Source: Portulaca oleracea (lineage: Eukaryota > Streptophyta > Magnoliopsida > Caryophyllales > Portulacaceae). From it: a stretch of 64,000 nt of DNA. Positions 10,799 to 22,900 of this stretch are shown in pieces. The notes beneath the pieces were generated by a model, which saw only the letters and a list, made by a program, of their open reading frames with translations, was not told where the DNA came from and did no database searches. Positions within the stretch are counted from its first letter, which is position 1. Each line of letters opens with the position of its first letter. Where the stretch lies: the NCBI GenBank assembly GCA_029582165.1, contig CM055884.1, positions 18,011,037 to 18,075,036 on the forward strand, written 5' to 3'. Both the position numbers and the translations under genes were made by a program.

Positions 10799-12088
10799 AT
10801 GTCCGACACTAGTAGAACACCTCAGGAGCTAGTAGAACAGGCTTTGAGAGATAAAGAAGATATGGAGAAGAAAATGAAACTTAGAAGTGATCAGTTGCTA
10901 TACTATATGCAATTGCATATAACTGAACTAAATAGAGAGACTGATGAAGAATATGAAGAAGAAGAGGAGAATCCATATAGTGGATCAGGAAGAAGAGGTA
11001 AAGGTCCTAGGCATTATTATAGAAGGAGGAGGCAGACTAGAAGGTCACCCAGGAGTAGTGAAGTTGAAGCTAAGTGTAGGAGTGACTATGAAGAAAGGAG
11101 GGGAGACAGAAGAATAGAGAAGTTGGATTTATGATAGATATCCCTGAGTATGCAAGAGAGTCAGATCCTGATGTATTCCATGATTGGTTGCAAACTGTGG
11201 AGAGTGTTTGATTTGAAGGAGGTATCTGAAGAGAACAAGGTGAAATTGGTTGCTTTGAAATTAAAGAAGTATGCTTCGACATGGTGGACTAATCTACAAA
11301 GAAGGAGAATGGAGATAGGTGAAGATAGGGTCAATACTTGGGATGAGGTAAAAGCTTAAAGAGAAGTTCCTCTGATAATTATATGAAGGAAAATTACTCG
11401 AAGCTACAACATCTAGTTCAAGGGAGCAAATCTGTAGAAGAATATACCAATGAGTTTGAACATCTTCTGTAGAAGTGTAATATGCAAGAGAATGAAGTGC
11501 AAACCTATATCAAGTATCTTGCAGGGTTGAATGATAATATCAAGAATGTTGTTGAGTTACAGGTGTATGATTCACTTGATGAGTTGAGTTCTCTAGCTCA
11601 CAAAGTGGAACAGTAGAAGAAGGCTTGAGGGAAGGAGTTCAACAACAAGTATCCAGCCAAAACCTTTACCCAAACCAAGCCTAACACCTACAACAGACCT
11701 TACAATCCCGCACAAAGAACCTATCCACCCCCACAGCCATCTTAAACAAGATACCGAGCTCCTAAACTACCCCAAAGCCAGCCACAAAATGACCCACAAA
11801 GAACCCCAGCCCCTATCGGCAGAGCATTCCCTGAAAGGAGGTGCTTTAGATGTCAAGGTCTTGGACATATAGCATCTGAATGTCCAAACCGAAGAGTGGT
11901 AACCCTAGTTGAGTTTCAAGCAGCACTTTTGCTTGATCCTAAGCCACCAGGAAAGGAAGATCAGTTTGAAGAATCCCAAGGAGACCCTGTATACGATGAG
12001 GAAGAAGTGGAAGCAGGGCCTGATGAAGGAGAAATTCTAGTGATCAGGAGGATCCTAAGCAACTAAGTAGTTGATGAGGCAACATAGC
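10799..12088 (+). pseudogene. Element E gag
   Basis: Starts at ATG 10799 (MSDTSRTPQELVEQAL), just after the PBS. The acidic/basic N-terminal region is followed by the capsid block MIDIPEYARESDPDVFHDWL, then VKLVALKLKKYASTWW and a zinc knuckle at about 11842-11883 (CFRCQGLGHIASEC, CX2CX4HX4C) that would bind the RNA genome. The frame is broken near 11131, 11357 and 11470, with further stops downstream. The capsid order is that of CRM gag. It cannot yield a complete Gag without several repairs. Confidence 0.8.
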
Positions 12089-12094
12089 AAAGGG

Positions 12095-12447
12095 AGAATA
12101 TTTTCCATACCAGGTGTATAGTTGGAGGGAAAATTTTCTCCTTGATCATTGATGGTGATAGCTGCACCAATGCAGCCTCAGAAACCATGGTGAAGAAGCT
12201 CAAATTGGCCACTAGTCCCCATCCAGCACCATATACCATTCAATGGTTGCGTCAAAGCAAAGGTATCAAGATTTCTTCTAGATGGCTTGTGAAATTTTCA
12301 ATTGGTCCAACTTATAAAGATGAAGTTTGGTGTGATATAATCCCAATGGACGCTTGTCACCTATTTTTGGGGAGACCATGGATGTATGATAGGTCTGTCA
12401 ATCATAATGGGAGAGCAAACACATATTCCTTTTGTTTAAACGGCTAG
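12095..12447 (+). pseudogene. Element E aspartic protease
   Basis: The active-site segment is SLIIDGDSCTNAASETMVKK; the family box is IDGGSCTN, so the third residue of D-G-G is changed. Downstream are DEVWCDIIPMDACHLFLGRP and RSVNHNGRANTYSF, the usual C-terminal half. The enzyme would cut the Gag-Pol precursor. An in-frame stop (12063-12065) separates it from gag, and TAG at 12445 ends the frame. Confidence 0.75.
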
Positions 12448-12559
12448 AAAAGTACCCTCACACCATTTAGACCATCCCAGCTCACAAAAAAGAACAAAGA
12501 ACCTTATTGTTGAACCATCTCTTGATGTAATTCTGCCAGCTGAACATCATGAGTTCATT

Positions 12560-13930
12560 GAACAGAGTGAGCTTCTTTTGCTCGACATTGAGGATGAACC
12601 AGCCTCACAAAATGACCATCCCCTATTCCATCTTATCCTAAACCAGTACCTACATGTCTTTCAAAAGGAGATGCCCCCAAGCCTACCCCCTAAAAGAGAC
12701 ATTCAGCATAAGATAGACCTTGTTCCAGGGTCTGTCTTACCAAATAAACCAGTACCTACAGGTTGATGAGCTATTGGAGAAAGGTATGATTAGGGAGAGT
12801 TTGAGCCCCTATACAGTACCAACATTATTGGTACCTAAAAAGGATGGCAGTCAAAGGATGTGCATTGACTGTAGAGCAATTAACAAGATTACTATTAAGT
12901 ATAGGTACCCTATTCCAAGACTTGAAGATATGCTTGATGAACTGCATGACTCAACTGTGTTTTCCAAGATTGATTTGAGGAGTGGATACTATGAGATAAG
13001 GATTTGTGAGGGAGATGAATGGAAAACAACATTCAAAACTAAGGGATGGTTATTCGAGTGGCTTGCCATGCCTTTCGGTGTGACGAATGCACCATCCACA
13101 TTCATGAGGCTAAAGAACCAGGTTCAAAAGCCATTGATTGGTAAGTGTGTTGTAGTCTATTTTGATGACATACTTATCTATAGTCAGTCTGAGATGGAGC
13201 ATATTAGTCACTTGAGGAGTGTGATAGAGATATTGAGCAGGGAGCACTTATATGGAAATCCAAAGAAATGCCTGTTTTTCACTAGCCAGGTCACATTACT
13301 TGGCTACATTGTGACAGCAGCAGGAATTCAGGTGGATGAGGGAAAGGTCGAGACAATCGGGGAGTGGCCTGTTCCTACTTCCATTAAACAAATTAGATGT
13401 TTTCATGGCTTGGCCTCTTTCTACAGGAGGTTTGTGATACATTTCGGTACCATCCTAGCCCCAATGATTGAGCTAGTGAAGGTAAAGAGTTTCTCTTTGA
13501 CACCCACAGCTCAGAAGCATTTGAGGAGATTAAAAGACAGCTCACATCAACACCAGTCTTGGCTTTGCATAGCTTTGCCAAAGTTTTTGAAGTTGATGAT
13601 GCTTCAAGTGTAGGCATTGGAGTAGTTCTAACATAGGAAGGCAAACATGCTGCCTATTTTAGTAAAAAACTAAATGATGCCAAGAGGAAGTATATCACCT
13701 ATGATAAATAGTACTATGCCATCATTAGAGCTCTACAGCATTGGAGGCATTATCTAATTGGAGCTGAGTTTATATTGCACAGTGATCATGAAGCCCTGAA
13801 ATTCATTCAAGGACAACATAAACTCAATACCAGGCATGTTGCTTGGGTAGAGTTCATGCAGCAGTTCCATTTCATGATACATCACAAGTTAGGGAAGCTG
13901 AATAAAGGAGCTGATGCTTTATCCAGGAGG
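12560..13930 (+). pseudogene. Element E reverse transcriptase and RNase H
   Basis: RT runs from [18 protein letters not shown] through [48 protein letters not shown] and the catalytic [11 protein letters not shown] (near 13160), to [10 protein letters not shown]. RNase H follows: GIGVVLT, KLNDAKRKYITYDK, ALQHWRHYLIGAEF, HSDHEAL and GADALSRR, retaining several catalytic acidic residues. About 35 bp are missing before QVDELLE (near 12766), shifting the frame. A frameshift near 13510 and stops near 13636 and 13710 break RNase H. Together these would turn element RNA into DNA in virus-like particles. Confidence 0.88.
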
Positions 13931-15507
13931 TGTTTGTTGTTACAAATTCTAGATGCCAGGTTACTTCGCTTTGAACAATTGAAAGCCTTATACAATGATG
14001 ATGAAGATTTTGGAGAGATATTCCAGAAGTGCCAGGGACACCCTCAAAGTCTATACCATATAGACCATGGGTTTCTCTTTGAGGGAGTTAGATTGTGTAT
14101 ACCAAGGAACAGTTTCAGGGAGTTCCTTCTTTCTGAAGTTCATGGTGGTTGTTTAGCAAGCCATTTTGGCATTGAGAAAACCCGTCTCATGCTAAAGGAG
14201 CACTACTGTTGGCCTAAAATGAGAAGAGATGTGGAGCATTGAGTGAAAATGTGTGCAACTTGTCAAATACTAAGAGCCATAGCCTACCCCAAGGGTTATA
14301 CACCCCATTGTCAGTTCCAACAAATCCATGAGAGGATGTCAACATGGACTTCATTGTTGGTTTGCCAAGAACACAAAGAGGGAAGGATTCTGTCATGGTA
14401 GTTGGGGATAGATTCAACAAGATGGCTCACTTCATAGCATGCCACACTATTCATGATGCTGTGGGAGTGGCAGAATTATATTTTCAATAAGTTGTAAGGC
14501 TTCATGGAGTTCTTATGAGCATGGTTTCAGATAGAGATGCTAATTTTTTGAGTCATTTTAGGGTGACTCTATGGAAGAAACTAGGGACTCAATTGAAATA
14601 CATCACAACTTGCCATCCATAGACAGATGGACAAAAAGAGGTTACTAACAGGACATTTGGGACTCTATTGAGATCACTGATAAACACAAATAAAACAGGA
14701 TGGGACACTCTTTTGCCCCACGCTGAATTCGCTTTTAAAAGAGCACCATCAAAGGCAACTTACCTTTCCCCATTCCTGGTTGTTTATGGAAAGAATCCTA
14801 TTACTCCTTTGGATTTATCACCACGAACAAATTCTGTAAAGTTTAGTTATGAAGCAGGTACATATGCAGAGAAGATCAAGAAGCTTCACCAATAGGTTAG
14901 GGAGAAAATTATCAAGTATTCTGAGCAAGTAGCTACATCAGCAAACAAGCATAGGAGAAAGGTTGTTTTCCAACCAGGAGAGCTAGTATGGATTCATCTT
15001 AGGAAGGATATGTTTCCAGTAAAGAAGAAGGGAAAACTGGTACCAAGAGAAGATGGCCCCTTTGAAGTGTTAGAGAAAATAGGAGATAATGTATACAGGT
15101 TGGATTTATCTGTTGACTATGGAGGGAGTGCAACTTTGAACATAGCATATTTGAGACCCTATTTTCTAGTGCATGAAGACCTTCCAAGTTTGAGGAGAAA
15201 ATTTCCTCAACCTAGGGAGGATGATGGAGACCATCCACCAACAGCACATGAGGAGACAGAACCAGCAGGAGATGCATCAACAAAACCAATAGCAACAACT
15301 AAGCCAGCAGGCTTCCAAGCATCTTCAACAAGTTTTCAAACTTCTACATCATCTTCATCACCAGTAGCAGCAATATCAGCACCATCACCATCATCAGCAG
15401 CAGCCATACAAGAGTGTTTCATGATCACCAGGAAGGTTCTAATTAGCAGCAGCAACAACAACACAGTCTCGAGGAAGCTTTTTCTAAATTCCATATCATT
15501 GGATTGA
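13931..15507 (+). pseudogene. Element E integrase, reading into the 3' LTR
   Basis: The HHCC zinc domain is VHGGCLASHFGIEKTRL plus MCATCQ near 14255. Parts of the DDE core survive in shifted frames: [22 protein letters not shown] and TDGQKEVTNRT. The C-terminal part KLVPREDGPFEVLEKIGDN, YRLDLSVDYGGSATLNIAYL and RPYF is intact, followed by EDLPSLRRKF and PREDDGDH. This tail corresponds in position to the CR motif of CRM integrases, which is thought to direct centromeric insertion. The frame continues past the LTR start (15222) to 15507. Stops near 14240, 14490, 14622 and 14893 inactivate it. Confidence 0.82.
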
Positions 15508-15550
15508 GGAAGATTCATCCAAGCTTCCCTAGGAAAGTTTTATTCATTGA
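15222..15550 (+). mobile_element. 3' LTR of element E, left part
   Basis: Starts TGATGGAGACC, the counterpart of 9337. It is cut at 15550 where element C begins and resumes near 54573 (gctataaggatcaaatagg). It encodes the last ~95 codons of pol. Confidence 0.85.
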
Positions 15551-15834
15551 TGATAAGTGATTTTTATATAGTATTTTTAGGGCTTAAAATACATGTATTT
15601 CATGCTTTTTATACTCGAAATTCCATATTTTTGTACCAATTTCTGTTATTCACTTAGTTACGAGATTGGTGCATTTTGTAGGGAATATTGGAAAAACACT
15701 TAAAAGCATGAAGAATTGATGGAAAAAGGGAGAAAATATGAAGAAATTAAAAAGAAAGTTGAATGAAAAGAAGAATGAAGGAAGAATGGCCCAAGCAGCC
15801 ATGGCCCGACCCAAGATTTTAGTTGAATATTGGA

Positions 15835-15945
15835 GACGCTGCTAGCGCCCACAGGGACACTACCAGCGCCTCTAGCAGGGAGTTCGTGTGCTGAAAAAAA
15901 GCTCAATCGCTACCAGTGTTTTTCAGACGTTGCCTGCGTGTGGAT
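15835..15945. promoter_or_regulatory. Word array upstream of TATA, element C LTR
   Basis: Repeated imperfect copies of acgctgccagcgcc and its reverse complement, sitting 60-170 bp before the TATA box. The same words recur in the ORF3 leader of C (31830-31920) and in the 3' LTR (53446-53600). Confidence 0.6.
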
Positions 15946-16004
15946 GCGGAGACTTTGGAAATTGGGGCTACACGCTGCTAACCCCTAATTCCCTAATCAA
16001 GTGT

Positions 16005-16012
16005 TATAAAAG
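16005..16012 (+). promoter_or_regulatory. LTR TATA box of element C
   Basis: TATAAAAG followed by a CT-rich stretch; the counterpart in the 3' LTR is TATAAAAA at 53613. Confidence 0.6.
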
Positions 16013-16945
16013 AATTCCTCCGCCTGCCGTTGACAACATCGAATATTTTTACCCAAGGTTTTAGAGAGTTTTTTAGAGATACTTCTTAGTTCTTTCATTA
16101 AAGTTTAGTTCTTAGGTTTTTAGTAGTTTAGATTGTTGTAAGTGATTGAAGGATACGAACAAGATCGATTCGGGTGACACAAAGAGATCGATTCCGCTAC
16201 TTCAAACACCGGTTATTTCTATTTTCTCTATGTTTTCCAATTTGCATTCAGTTTGTGTTTTGTTTATTTCTAGCATTATGAGTAGCTAATTTCTTTTGTT
16301 GGAGGATAAACTCAATGTCTTTTGATTGATTATGAATATAGTCTCAAAGTGAAGTTATTCCTTGTTCGTTTAATCTTCGTAATTCGTCTGTCATAGTAAA
16401 ATCTGGCTAACCGCCTTTTACTTGGTATTAGATTCTTAAGAATATGACGAAAGTTTGAATTTTGAATCGGAAAGACATAGATTGAATAGGCTAGAAAACA
16501 GTTAGAAATAATGGTTTCTTGCTTAGGGTCAATTATATTCAGTTCTTATCTTTGATTAGATTAAATAGCCATGAAAATAGGTGTTTCGTCTAATCAATGT
16601 AGCTCACTTCAAATCGAAAGATTGTTGTGAAAGGCCTTAGAAAGATTATAGACTCCGAATCTTTTTATTACTTTACACCGGGATTGTTGATTAGTTGATT
16701 GATTGACTAGAGTGGACTCCCCTGAACGTTTTTAATTATTTGTTAGAACCTTAAAAATTCTTGCTTTCTTAGTTTAGTTTTCTGAATCGTTTCCCACAAC
16801 TATTTGATCGACCTAGAATCCTTTGTAGTGAACTAGTTTAGTGCGTAGTTGAACGCAAATCCCTGAGAGAGAACGATATTTTATTACTACACAGACCCAT
16901 ACACTTGCGGTAGACGCCTATCACGTTTAGGGCCTACCAAGTTTT

Positions 16946-16964
16946 TGGCACCGTTTTCGGGGAT
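16946..16964 (+). other. PBS of element C
   Basis: TGGCACCGTTTTCGGGGAT is a diverged form of the Athila/Tat PBS TGGCGCCGTTGCCGGGGA (Asp tRNA), with CpG-type losses. Confidence 0.7.
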
Positions 16965-17088
16965 TTGTTACCCTTGCTTCCATTAAACGAATGCACTATG
17001 GTTGACTAGGTTATTTGTTTCTCTTTATTTTTCTTTATTATCACTTTTGATTACGCTTGGTATTCTCGTTTTTGTCTTTTTCAGGTTT

Positions 17089-17674
17089 ATGCGAAAAGAC
17101 TTTTCTTTCGAGTACAACCCGGAAATTGAGCATACTTTGTGAGAGAGAAGAAAGAGAGCGATACTAGAAAAAGAACAACAAGAATATCAAGAAACGGAAG
17201 ATAAGGAGCAAGAACAAACGCAAGGAAGAAGAGATGGGTGAATGACCACGAACGTATGGACAATATCTGACTCCCAATGTCACCAATCCTTAATCTGCCA
17301 TTGCTGTACCCGCTGTTGTAGCGAATGATTTCGAGCTTCGTCAATCTTTAATCAACTTGGTGTCCAAGAAACCTTTTCATGGGTTGTCAAACGATGATCC
17401 GAATCGCCATCTAAACCTCTTCCGTCAAGCCTGCGATACGTTCAAAGACAACAATGTTTCGGAAGATGCAACTAAATTGTGACTCTTCCCATTCTCTTTA
17501 GAAGGCAAGGCTTGGGAGTGGCTCGATTAACTCCCTCCTAATTCGATCACGACATTCGATGAACACGCCAACATGTTCTTGGCGAAATATTTTCCTCCAA
17601 GCAAGCTCACTAGTTTGAGGAATCAAATTTCCACATTCACTCAAGAACCTGACGAGCCATTATATGATGCTTGG
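17089..17674 (+). pseudogene. Element C gag, 5' part (interrupted by A)
   Basis: Starts MRKDFSFEYNPEIEHTL, then TGA where relatives have Arg (CGA). The capsid block follows in another frame: ANDFELRQSLINLVSKKPFH, LNLFRQACDTFKDNNV, LFPFSLEGKAWEWL, MFLAKYFPPSKLTSLRNQ and FTQEPDEPLYDAW. This is typical Athila gag. Three or more stops and frameshifts are present. The coding sequence stops at the CTTGG duplicated by element A and resumes at 30147 with WERFKGILQHCPQHG. Confidence 0.82.
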
Positions 17675-19061
17675 TGTTTAGATCCAATTTTGTGTCTAAA
17701 TACCGCCTAAATCCTTAGGCTTTTGACTTGTTTCGTAGCTTAATTTAATAACTTTTGATGCGTTTTTGGTAATTTTGTAGATTTCAAAGTTTTTACTCAG
17801 AACGTGGTAAAAAGGGCCATTTTTGCACCTAATTTGGGAATCCCGAGATTCCCCGAATCCTGGTCGAGTCGAAGGCAAAGGAGACGGAAAGGCTGGACAT
17901 GTCAAAGAGCTCAAAAGGGGGTAAACTTGTTGAAGATCATCGAAGCGTAGCCCCGGCCACGCCTTTGGTAGCGGGCGCTACGCCCAGAAGGAACTTTGGA
18001 GCCAAGGAAGACCGTGACCACGGTTATGTTGACCGTAGCCACGACAGGTTCATGACATGCCTAAGTGAAGTTTTGGCCGAGTAAGACCGTGGCCACGGTC
18101 TTGGGAGACCGTAGCCACGACGGTGCAAAGGAGCGAAAAGTAATCTGCCCTAATCGCTAGACCGTACCCACGGTGCTGCGAAGGGAAGAGAGAAATCGCC
18201 TGCACTACGCAGGACCGTAGCCACGGTCTCACAGACCGTGCCCACGGTTCCCTGCAGATGCATTTTGTCTGTTTAGCAAAGTGACGAGTTTTGAGTAACA
18301 AACTTGGCTTTTATATATTGGTTTGAGGTCTTTTAGCTGAATATCATCTATTATCCTATCTTAGCACATACTTTATGATACTTTTATCACATTTTAAGCT
18401 GGGAATTAGAGTGATTAGTGAGAGTTTTTACTTAGATTATTGATCTTGTACTAGATTCTATTGGATTCCTATTTGAAGTTTGAAGATTATTCTTATCTTT
18501 GGAGCATTGGAGCTTTATTATTCTGGAGTATTCCCTTTGTCCTCGAAATCAATGAGCATTTCTTAACCTTTCTCTCTTTAGTTTATTACTTACCTGTTAA
18601 TCTCTGTTTTGTTATTAGAATTGTTGGTATTTGTTGATTGTTGTTTTATTACTAATTTGATTATCCTGTCAAGCATGAATGAAGTTGTTAATGTTATTAT
18701 CATGTTAGTTAGGATGTTTAGAGGCTAGAACCCTAATGGGTTAGGGAGATATTAAGGGTGTGAATTTGTGATTAGGTCTGGGTTAGCAATATTAGTGAGT
18801 AATTAGTTGGGAAATCAATTTCCCACTCCTATCCTTCCCTTGTTGTAAAACCCATTTCCTTATCCCCGTTTGCATCCCAAAGTCTCCTGAAACCCATTGT
18901 TTCCCTTTTTGACTGAACCTAAGTGTGTTTGTGTTATTTCTACCCTAAACCTCTGATCATTTCATGATCGTAAACCCTACCTATAGTCAAGTAGTCATAG
19001 CTAAGGCCCCTCGCTCCTTGAGAAAGAACGATAAAAACCGAGGTCTACGAACCACGTTACA
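17675..19061 (+). mobile_element. 5' LTR of element A
   Basis: 1387 bp. Compared with the 3' LTR it lacks about 250 bp after tatccttccct (near 18840), where both deletion edges share tccct. A GACCGTRGCCACGGTC-type array lies at 18004-18250, followed by TTTTATATATTGG at 18309-18320 as the likely TATA box. Confidence 0.9.
18004..18250. promoter_or_regulatory. Palindromic word array, element A LTR
   Basis: At least six copies of a 16-bp near-palindrome gaccgtggccacggtc and variants (gaccgtagccacgacgg, gaccgtacccacggtg) at irregular spacing, ending about 60 bp before the TATA box. The family repeats the word in the other LTR and before ORF3. Confidence 0.65.
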
Positions 19062-19066
19062 CAAAA

Positions 19067-19083
19067 TGGCGCTGTTGCCGGGG
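19067..19083 (+). other. PBS of element A
   Basis: TGGCGCTGTTGCCGGGG, 5 bp after the LTR; one C-to-T change from the Athila PBS TGGCGCCGTTGCCGGGG, matching Asp tRNA. Confidence 0.85.
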
Positions 19084-19201
19084 AGCAAGCGCACCTAGCT
19101 TAGCTTTTTGTCTATAGGTTGTTTAAGATCATTTCATTTGCTTGAGATTTTTTTATCCTTGGTTATTGGGAATTTGACTCTTCTGTTTGTTCCTTTTGTG
19201 C

Positions 19202-21650
19202 ATGCAGACTCGATCTCGACGAGGCCAAACTCCTATAACTCCATCGAATCCGAACCCGGAGAGCATTATTCGCCAAGCTAACGCCGGCTCGAGACGAAGA
19301 AGACAACAAAGGGAACGAGAGACGATCGAAATTCCAATGACCGACGGAGAACCAGATCCACCCCGTACCTTAGCATCATATTTCTTACCATCGTCGGGTA
19401 CGGGAGGCGATCCCATCATATTACCAGAATTACCACCAAACGCATCGTTCGAGTTCAAGCCATATTTGTTGGAGATATTCGAGAATGCTCTGTACCAGGG
19501 AGGAGAGCATGAAAATCCTATTGACCACATCAACAAGTTTGAGCAACGCATCGGCTTCGTACAAATGAATGGAATCTCCGCCGAATACATGAAGCTGAAG
19601 TTTTTCCCTCTCACTTTGAAGGGGAAAGAACTATTATGGCTCAACACGTGTCCGCCCGGAACCTATTCTACATGGGATGCCCTTAGCCGTGACTTTCTTC
19701 AAAGGTTTTTCCCCAATGATGAGACGTGTCGGTTGAGGCAAGCCATCATGAGTTTCAAGGGTCTCCAACGGAGGTGTCCACACCACAATCTTGAGGATTG
19801 GTTATTATTGCATCATTTTTATTCCGGACTAAGTAGCTCTTTGCGAGAATCCATCGATCATGCCTCGGGGGGCATGTTCCTCAAGAAGACGGCGGAGGAA
19901 GCAAACGTATTTCTTCATGAGTTATCTCAAAACTCTCCTCATTGGGGAAGCGGCCGTGGTCCAAGAGATGGTCCTCCTCTAGAAAGCAATTCTACTATTA
20001 AATTTCTCATGAATGCCGTTCTAGAGATGCTACAAAAGTCGGCTTTGGAGGAGACCACGAGGCAAGTAAAGGCAGCTCAAGAAGTACCTATGCTTATTCT
20101 GGATGCCCGAGTTCTTGTATGTGATTTTTGTGGAGGGCCACATTCTTTGAAGCGATGTGAAGAGTATCAAGCCGAGCAAGTCCAAGCCATTTATCCCAAC
20201 AATAACCTCTCCTATACCAATCAAAGCCCCATTGGTCCTCGTGGGAATTATGCCTACAACCAACAAGCTCCACTAAACCAAAACCCACCCCCGGTTTCCA
20301 AAATCAAAACCGCCGCCAATACCACAAAAATCCCCACCAAAATCCTCACCAAGGTCAATCTTCCCAAGCACCCAAACCACCACAATAAGAAACCCTTGAA
20401 CAAACCCTTCAAAAGATGGCTTTATCTCAAGAAAAGATAGCCTTATCTCAAGAAAAGATGGCCTTAGATCGAGAAAAAGATCAGGCTCGCATCAAGAACC
20501 TCGAGTTACTATTGGCTCAAATGGCACAACAATCTCAACCCATCCCATCTTTGCCTAGCCAACCCCAACCAAATCCGAAGGGACAACTTAATGCTATTAC
20601 ATTGAGGAGTGGTAGGGAGATCGATGGCCCTAGGATGGTGGGAGAGGAAGTTTTGGGTGACAAAGAGGGTGATGTGGTAGATGTCTCGGAGGAGGAAGAT
20701 TTGATGGAGAAGCGAGAGAGTGAGTTAGTCTTGGGTGAGGGAGTTGATGAAGTACATGAGGAGGAGTTGGAAGAATTTAGTAAGGAAAGAGAGGAGATGG
20801 AGAAGGTAAGGAAAGGGAAAGGAAAGATGGTGGAAGAAGAGCCGATCCAAACCATTGAGAAACCAAAGCTACTGCCGGTCCCTTTTCTCGAGCGGTTAGC
20901 AAAGCCCAAGTCCGATGGGAAGTTTTCAAAGTTCATTGAGATGCTCAAAAAGCTTCAAGTAAACATTTCCTTTCTTGATGCTATTTCCGAGGTCCCATCT
21001 TTCAAGAAGCATTTGAAGGAGCTTTTCACAAGCAAAAGGAGGATTCAAGAGAAATCTACGATCCATTTGACAGCGGATTGTAGTGCCATTATTGATAACA
21101 AATCACCGAAGAAGTTAGTCGACCCCGGAAGCTTTTCTATTCCATGCACCATTGGTGACATGCGGATTGGCCATGCCCTTTGCGATCTAGGAGCGAGTGT
21201 AATCGTCATGCCGCATTTGATTTGCAAAAAGTTGAATCTCGACGATCTAGATCCTACAACAATTAACCTCCAATTGGCCGACCGTTCTGTGTAAAGACCT
21301 TTGGGAATATTGGAGGACACCCCGGTCCAAGTAGGGCGGTTTTTGATTCCGTGTGATTTCGTGATCTTGGAGATGGAGGAAGACAACAACATCCCTATCA
21401 TTTTCGGAAGCCGTTCCTTGCCACGGCGGGAGCAACAATTGATGTCAAGAATGGAAGCATGTCGTTGAATGTTGGTAACAAAAGCATCATTTTTCAACTT
21501 GAGGGGTTATTGAAAGGTCCTTCGTATGCGGACTCGTGCTATGCTATTGATATGATGGAGTTTCTTGTTGATGACTATATTAAGGACTCCCATCTACTTA
21601 AGTCTACATGCGACGATCCCTTGGGAGCTTGCTTATTGGAATCCTTCTAA
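19202..21650 (+). pseudogene. Element A gag and protease
   Basis: ATG 19202 opens MQTRSRRGQTPITPSNPNPE. Capsid: ELPPNASFEFKPYLLEIFEN, NPIDHINKFEQ, LKFFPLTLKGKELLWLN, SRDFLQRFFPNDETCRLRQA. Relative to element B, 42 bp coding QEPDESLFEAWGRF are deleted near 19758 between short repeats. The partial knuckle is CDFCGGPHSLKRCEEY. A frameshift near 20300 leads to a Gln/Glu-rich linker and the protease active site ALCDLGASVIVMP (D-L-G, as usual in Athila). TAA at 21292 and a frameshift near 21340 end the frame before GRPFLATAG-like sequence. Gag would package RNA; the protease would process Gag-Pol. Confidence 0.88.
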
Positions 21651-22900
21651 TTTGAGACTGATGGCACTGATATTACCTTCTTCACCAACCTTCTTAACTC
21701 ATCACCCATGCATGAGGAGATTATTATTGACGAGCCCTATATGGAATGCATGGAAATTCAAGATGCGATCTACAAAGGTATGTCTTCCTCTCAAATTCAA
21801 GCTTCAATTCCTTTAGAGCTCAAACCTTTGCCCCCTTCCCTCCAATATGCTTTCTTGGATGATGAGAAATCTTGCTCGGACATTGTGAATGCGAAATTGA
21901 ATGATTCTGAATTGTCCAAATTGCTTAAGTTGCTTAGAAAACATAGGGGTGCACTAGGTTATAAGATAGAGGATTTGAAAGGTCTGTCCCCTTCTATATG
22001 CATGCATTCGATTGACTTATTAGAAGATGCAAAGCCTACTAGAAAACTCCAGCGTCGTTTAAATCCCAATATGCAAGAGGTGATTAAAAAGGAAGTAGTG
22101 AAGTTGCTAGCTGCTGGGATCATCTTCCCCATCGCAAATAGCGAATGGGTAAGCCCGGTTCAGTGTGTACCCAAGAAGGGTGGAATGACTGTGATTGAAA
22201 ATGACAAGAAAGAACTAGTTAGTACCCGGACTGTCACCGGTTGGCGGATATGCATTGATTATCGCCAGCTTAACAAAGTAACGAAGAAGGACCATTTCCC
22301 CTTCCTTTTATTGACCAGATGTTAGAACGGTTAGCGAGTCACTCGTATTTTTGCTTATTGGATGGGTACTCGGGGTTCTTTCAAATTCCAATCCACCCCT
22401 CACATCAAGAGAAAACTACCTTCACTTGCCCATACGGGACTTTTGCTTATCGTCGCATGCCTTTTGGTTTATGTAATGCACCGGGGACATTTCAACGTTG
22501 TATGATAGCTATCTTTAGTGATTTCATTGAAAAATGCATGGAAGTCTTTATGGATGATTTTTCTGTTTATGGTAATACCTTTGATGATTGTTTGCTGAAT
22601 TTGGAGAAAGTTCTAGCCTGTTGTGAGGAAGTTGACTTAGTATTGAATTGCGAGAAATGCCACTTCATGGTGGAAGAAGGTATTGTGTTGGGTCATTTAA
22701 TTTCCTCTAAGGGCAATGAAGTGAACAAGGCTAACGTTGAGGTTATAGAGCGCCTACTACCCCCAGTTTGTGTTAAGGGGGTGCGTAGCTTCCTTGGCCA
22801 TGCCGGTTTTTATCGCCGGTTCGTCAAGGATTTTACAAAAATCGCTCGACCTCTAACTGATCCTTTTTGCAAGGATTCCCCTTTCTCTTTTACTGACGAG
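21651..22900 (+). pseudogene. Element A reverse transcriptase
   Basis: The linker EIIIDEPYMECMEIQDAIYK is followed by RT: NPNMQEVIKKEVVKLLAAGI, EWVSPVQCVPKKGG, GWRICIDYRQLNKVTKKDHF, LLDGYSGFFQIPIHPSHQEK, RRMPFGLCNAPGTFQRCM and the catalytic box EVFMDDFSVYG (near 22550). FLGHAGFYRRFVKDF ends the thumb. One frameshift at a C/T run near 22305 splits the domain; otherwise it is well preserved. The insert TVIENDKKELVSTRTVTG between fingers is characteristic of Athila RTs. Confidence 0.9.

Larger units (their letters stand above)
15551..16939 (+). mobile_element. 5' LTR of element C
   Basis: Near-identical to 53154-54572. It contains a GCTGCCAGCGCC-like word array (15835-15945), a TATA box (16005-16010) and an end around TATCACGTTTAGGGCCTACCA; the last base of the LTR is uncertain (16923 or 16939). 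Confidence 0.85.

Noticed and set aside
18004..18250. Short repeated palindromic units suggestive of a CRISPR array
   Set aside because: Spacing is irregular, units vary, no cas genes, plant DNA, and the array is part of a repeated LTR.
19067..19083. tRNA-like sequences at PBS sites
   Set aside because: They are 17-20 nt primer-binding sites complementary to tRNA 3' ends, not tRNA genes.
19153..19647. Minus-strand 164-codon frame opposite element A gag (also 38512-38934)
   Set aside because: Antisense shadow of conserved gag; it appears in both copies only because gag is conserved.
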